The notes under the pieces were generated by a model. The model had not been told where the DNA came from. It did not search any database and saw nothing but the letters and a program-made list of their open reading frames with translations. From assembly GCA_025934995.1 (NCBI GenBank), contig JAICWC010000013.1:1-40089 (forward strand): a DNA stretch of 40,089 nt, in the 5' to 3' direction. The DNA is from Thermoleophilia bacterium. Its GTDB lineage: Bacteria > Actinomycetota > Thermoleophilia > Gaiellales > Gaiellaceae. Below are positions 39,922 to 40,089 of the stretch, in pieces (the first letter of the stretch is position 1; every line of letters starts with the position of its first letter). The translations under genes and the position numbers were made by a program.

Positions 39922-40089
39922 TCCGACCGCTCGGTCGGGGTGAGCGCAGGTAGGAGGAGGAGGTGGCTTTCGACGACGGCGGCGGCGACGTCGCTGAGTT
40001 TGCGGCCGTTGTGTTGGGAGTGCTCGCGCAGCATCTCGAAGGCGCGGTCGGCGGTGGTGGAGTTGCGGGCCATGAGGATGCCTTTGGCC
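39918..40089 (-). CDS. ANTAR-domain regulator, C-terminus (partial)
   Basis: The last 56 codons of a leftward gene that continues past the right edge. The visible part, AKGILMARNSTTADRAFEMLREHSQHNGRKLSDVAAAVVESHLLLLPA, is the end of an ANTAR RNA-binding domain: a helix with the conserved Ala-x-Gly-x-Leu-Met, then FEMLREHSQHNGRKLSDVAAAVV. ANTAR proteins prevent transcription termination by binding paired hairpins in leader RNA, and in actinobacteria they usually carry an N-terminal GAF sensor, which here would lie outside the window. Confidence 0.85.
   Translation of the reverse strand, partial: AKGILMARNSTTADRAFEMLREHSQHNGRKLSDVAAAVVESHLLLLPALTPTERSD

Overview
The window is GC-rich, gene-dense chromosomal DNA in which start/stop overlaps (ATGA, GTGA, TGATG) are the usual gene junctions. 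Codon usage, the protein families (PPOX-class flavin/F420 protein, ANTAR protein, zinc-binding anti-sigma factor, DUF1003) and the mixture of catabolic and stress genes point to a high-GC actinobacterium, possibly of the class Thermoleophilia. That placement is an inference from protein style; there is no rRNA or other taxonomic marker here. No tRNA, rRNA, CRISPR array, phage or insertion sequence was seen.

Region 1 (1-8.6 kb): a leftward ribose-type ABC importer (permease and the start of its binding protein, cut by the window edge) stands divergent to a tightly coupled rightward catabolic operon: M24 'creatinase/DddP-like' hydrolase, SDR dehydrogenase, VOC protein, aldehyde dehydrogenase, intradiol (hydroxyquinol-type) dioxygenase and a PanE-like reductase. 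The probable job is uptake and breakdown of one small organic compound whose identity cannot be read from sequence. A GH3 protein and a PPOX-fold protein follow on the other strand.

Region 2 (8.7-11 kb): a 641-residue protein with a degenerate peptidase-like N-terminal domain, seven exact 45-residue lectin-like propeller blades and a lysine-rich tail, then a small zinc-ribbon-like protein.

Region 3 (11.1-20.8 kb): a second catabolic locus. Rightward genes encode a 3-hydroxyisobutyrate-dehydrogenase-family enzyme, a bicupin and an XRE-cupin regulator. A leftward four-gene importer operon (permease, binding protein, ATPase, permease) faces them, and a divergent amidohydrolase plus an SDR-like protein without catalytic residues lie behind it. 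The layout suggests import of a sugar- or nucleoside-like amide/amine compound followed by hydrolysis and oxidation.

Region 4 (20.8-31.3 kb): a stress and envelope region: DUF2269-like and DUF1003 membrane proteins, a truncated and an intact universal stress protein, DUF488, PRC-barrel, a single-domain response regulator, FtsH, a cytochrome b/molybdopterin fusion, a cupin, a small protein/sigma factor/ZAS anti-sigma operon, a DoxX-like protein and a secreted helical protein. The last two diverge from a perfect palindrome.

Region 5 (31.3-38.1 kb): two converging operons for a mannose-type glycan (inferred): GT4 and a GH5-like glycosidase rightward; hypothetical protein, SPFH protein, GT4-(alpha/alpha) fusion and GH130 phosphorylase leftward. 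The right end carries an ABM-like protein with a strong terminator, an LPG-synthase/flippase-like membrane protein, and the C-terminus of an ANTAR-domain regulator.
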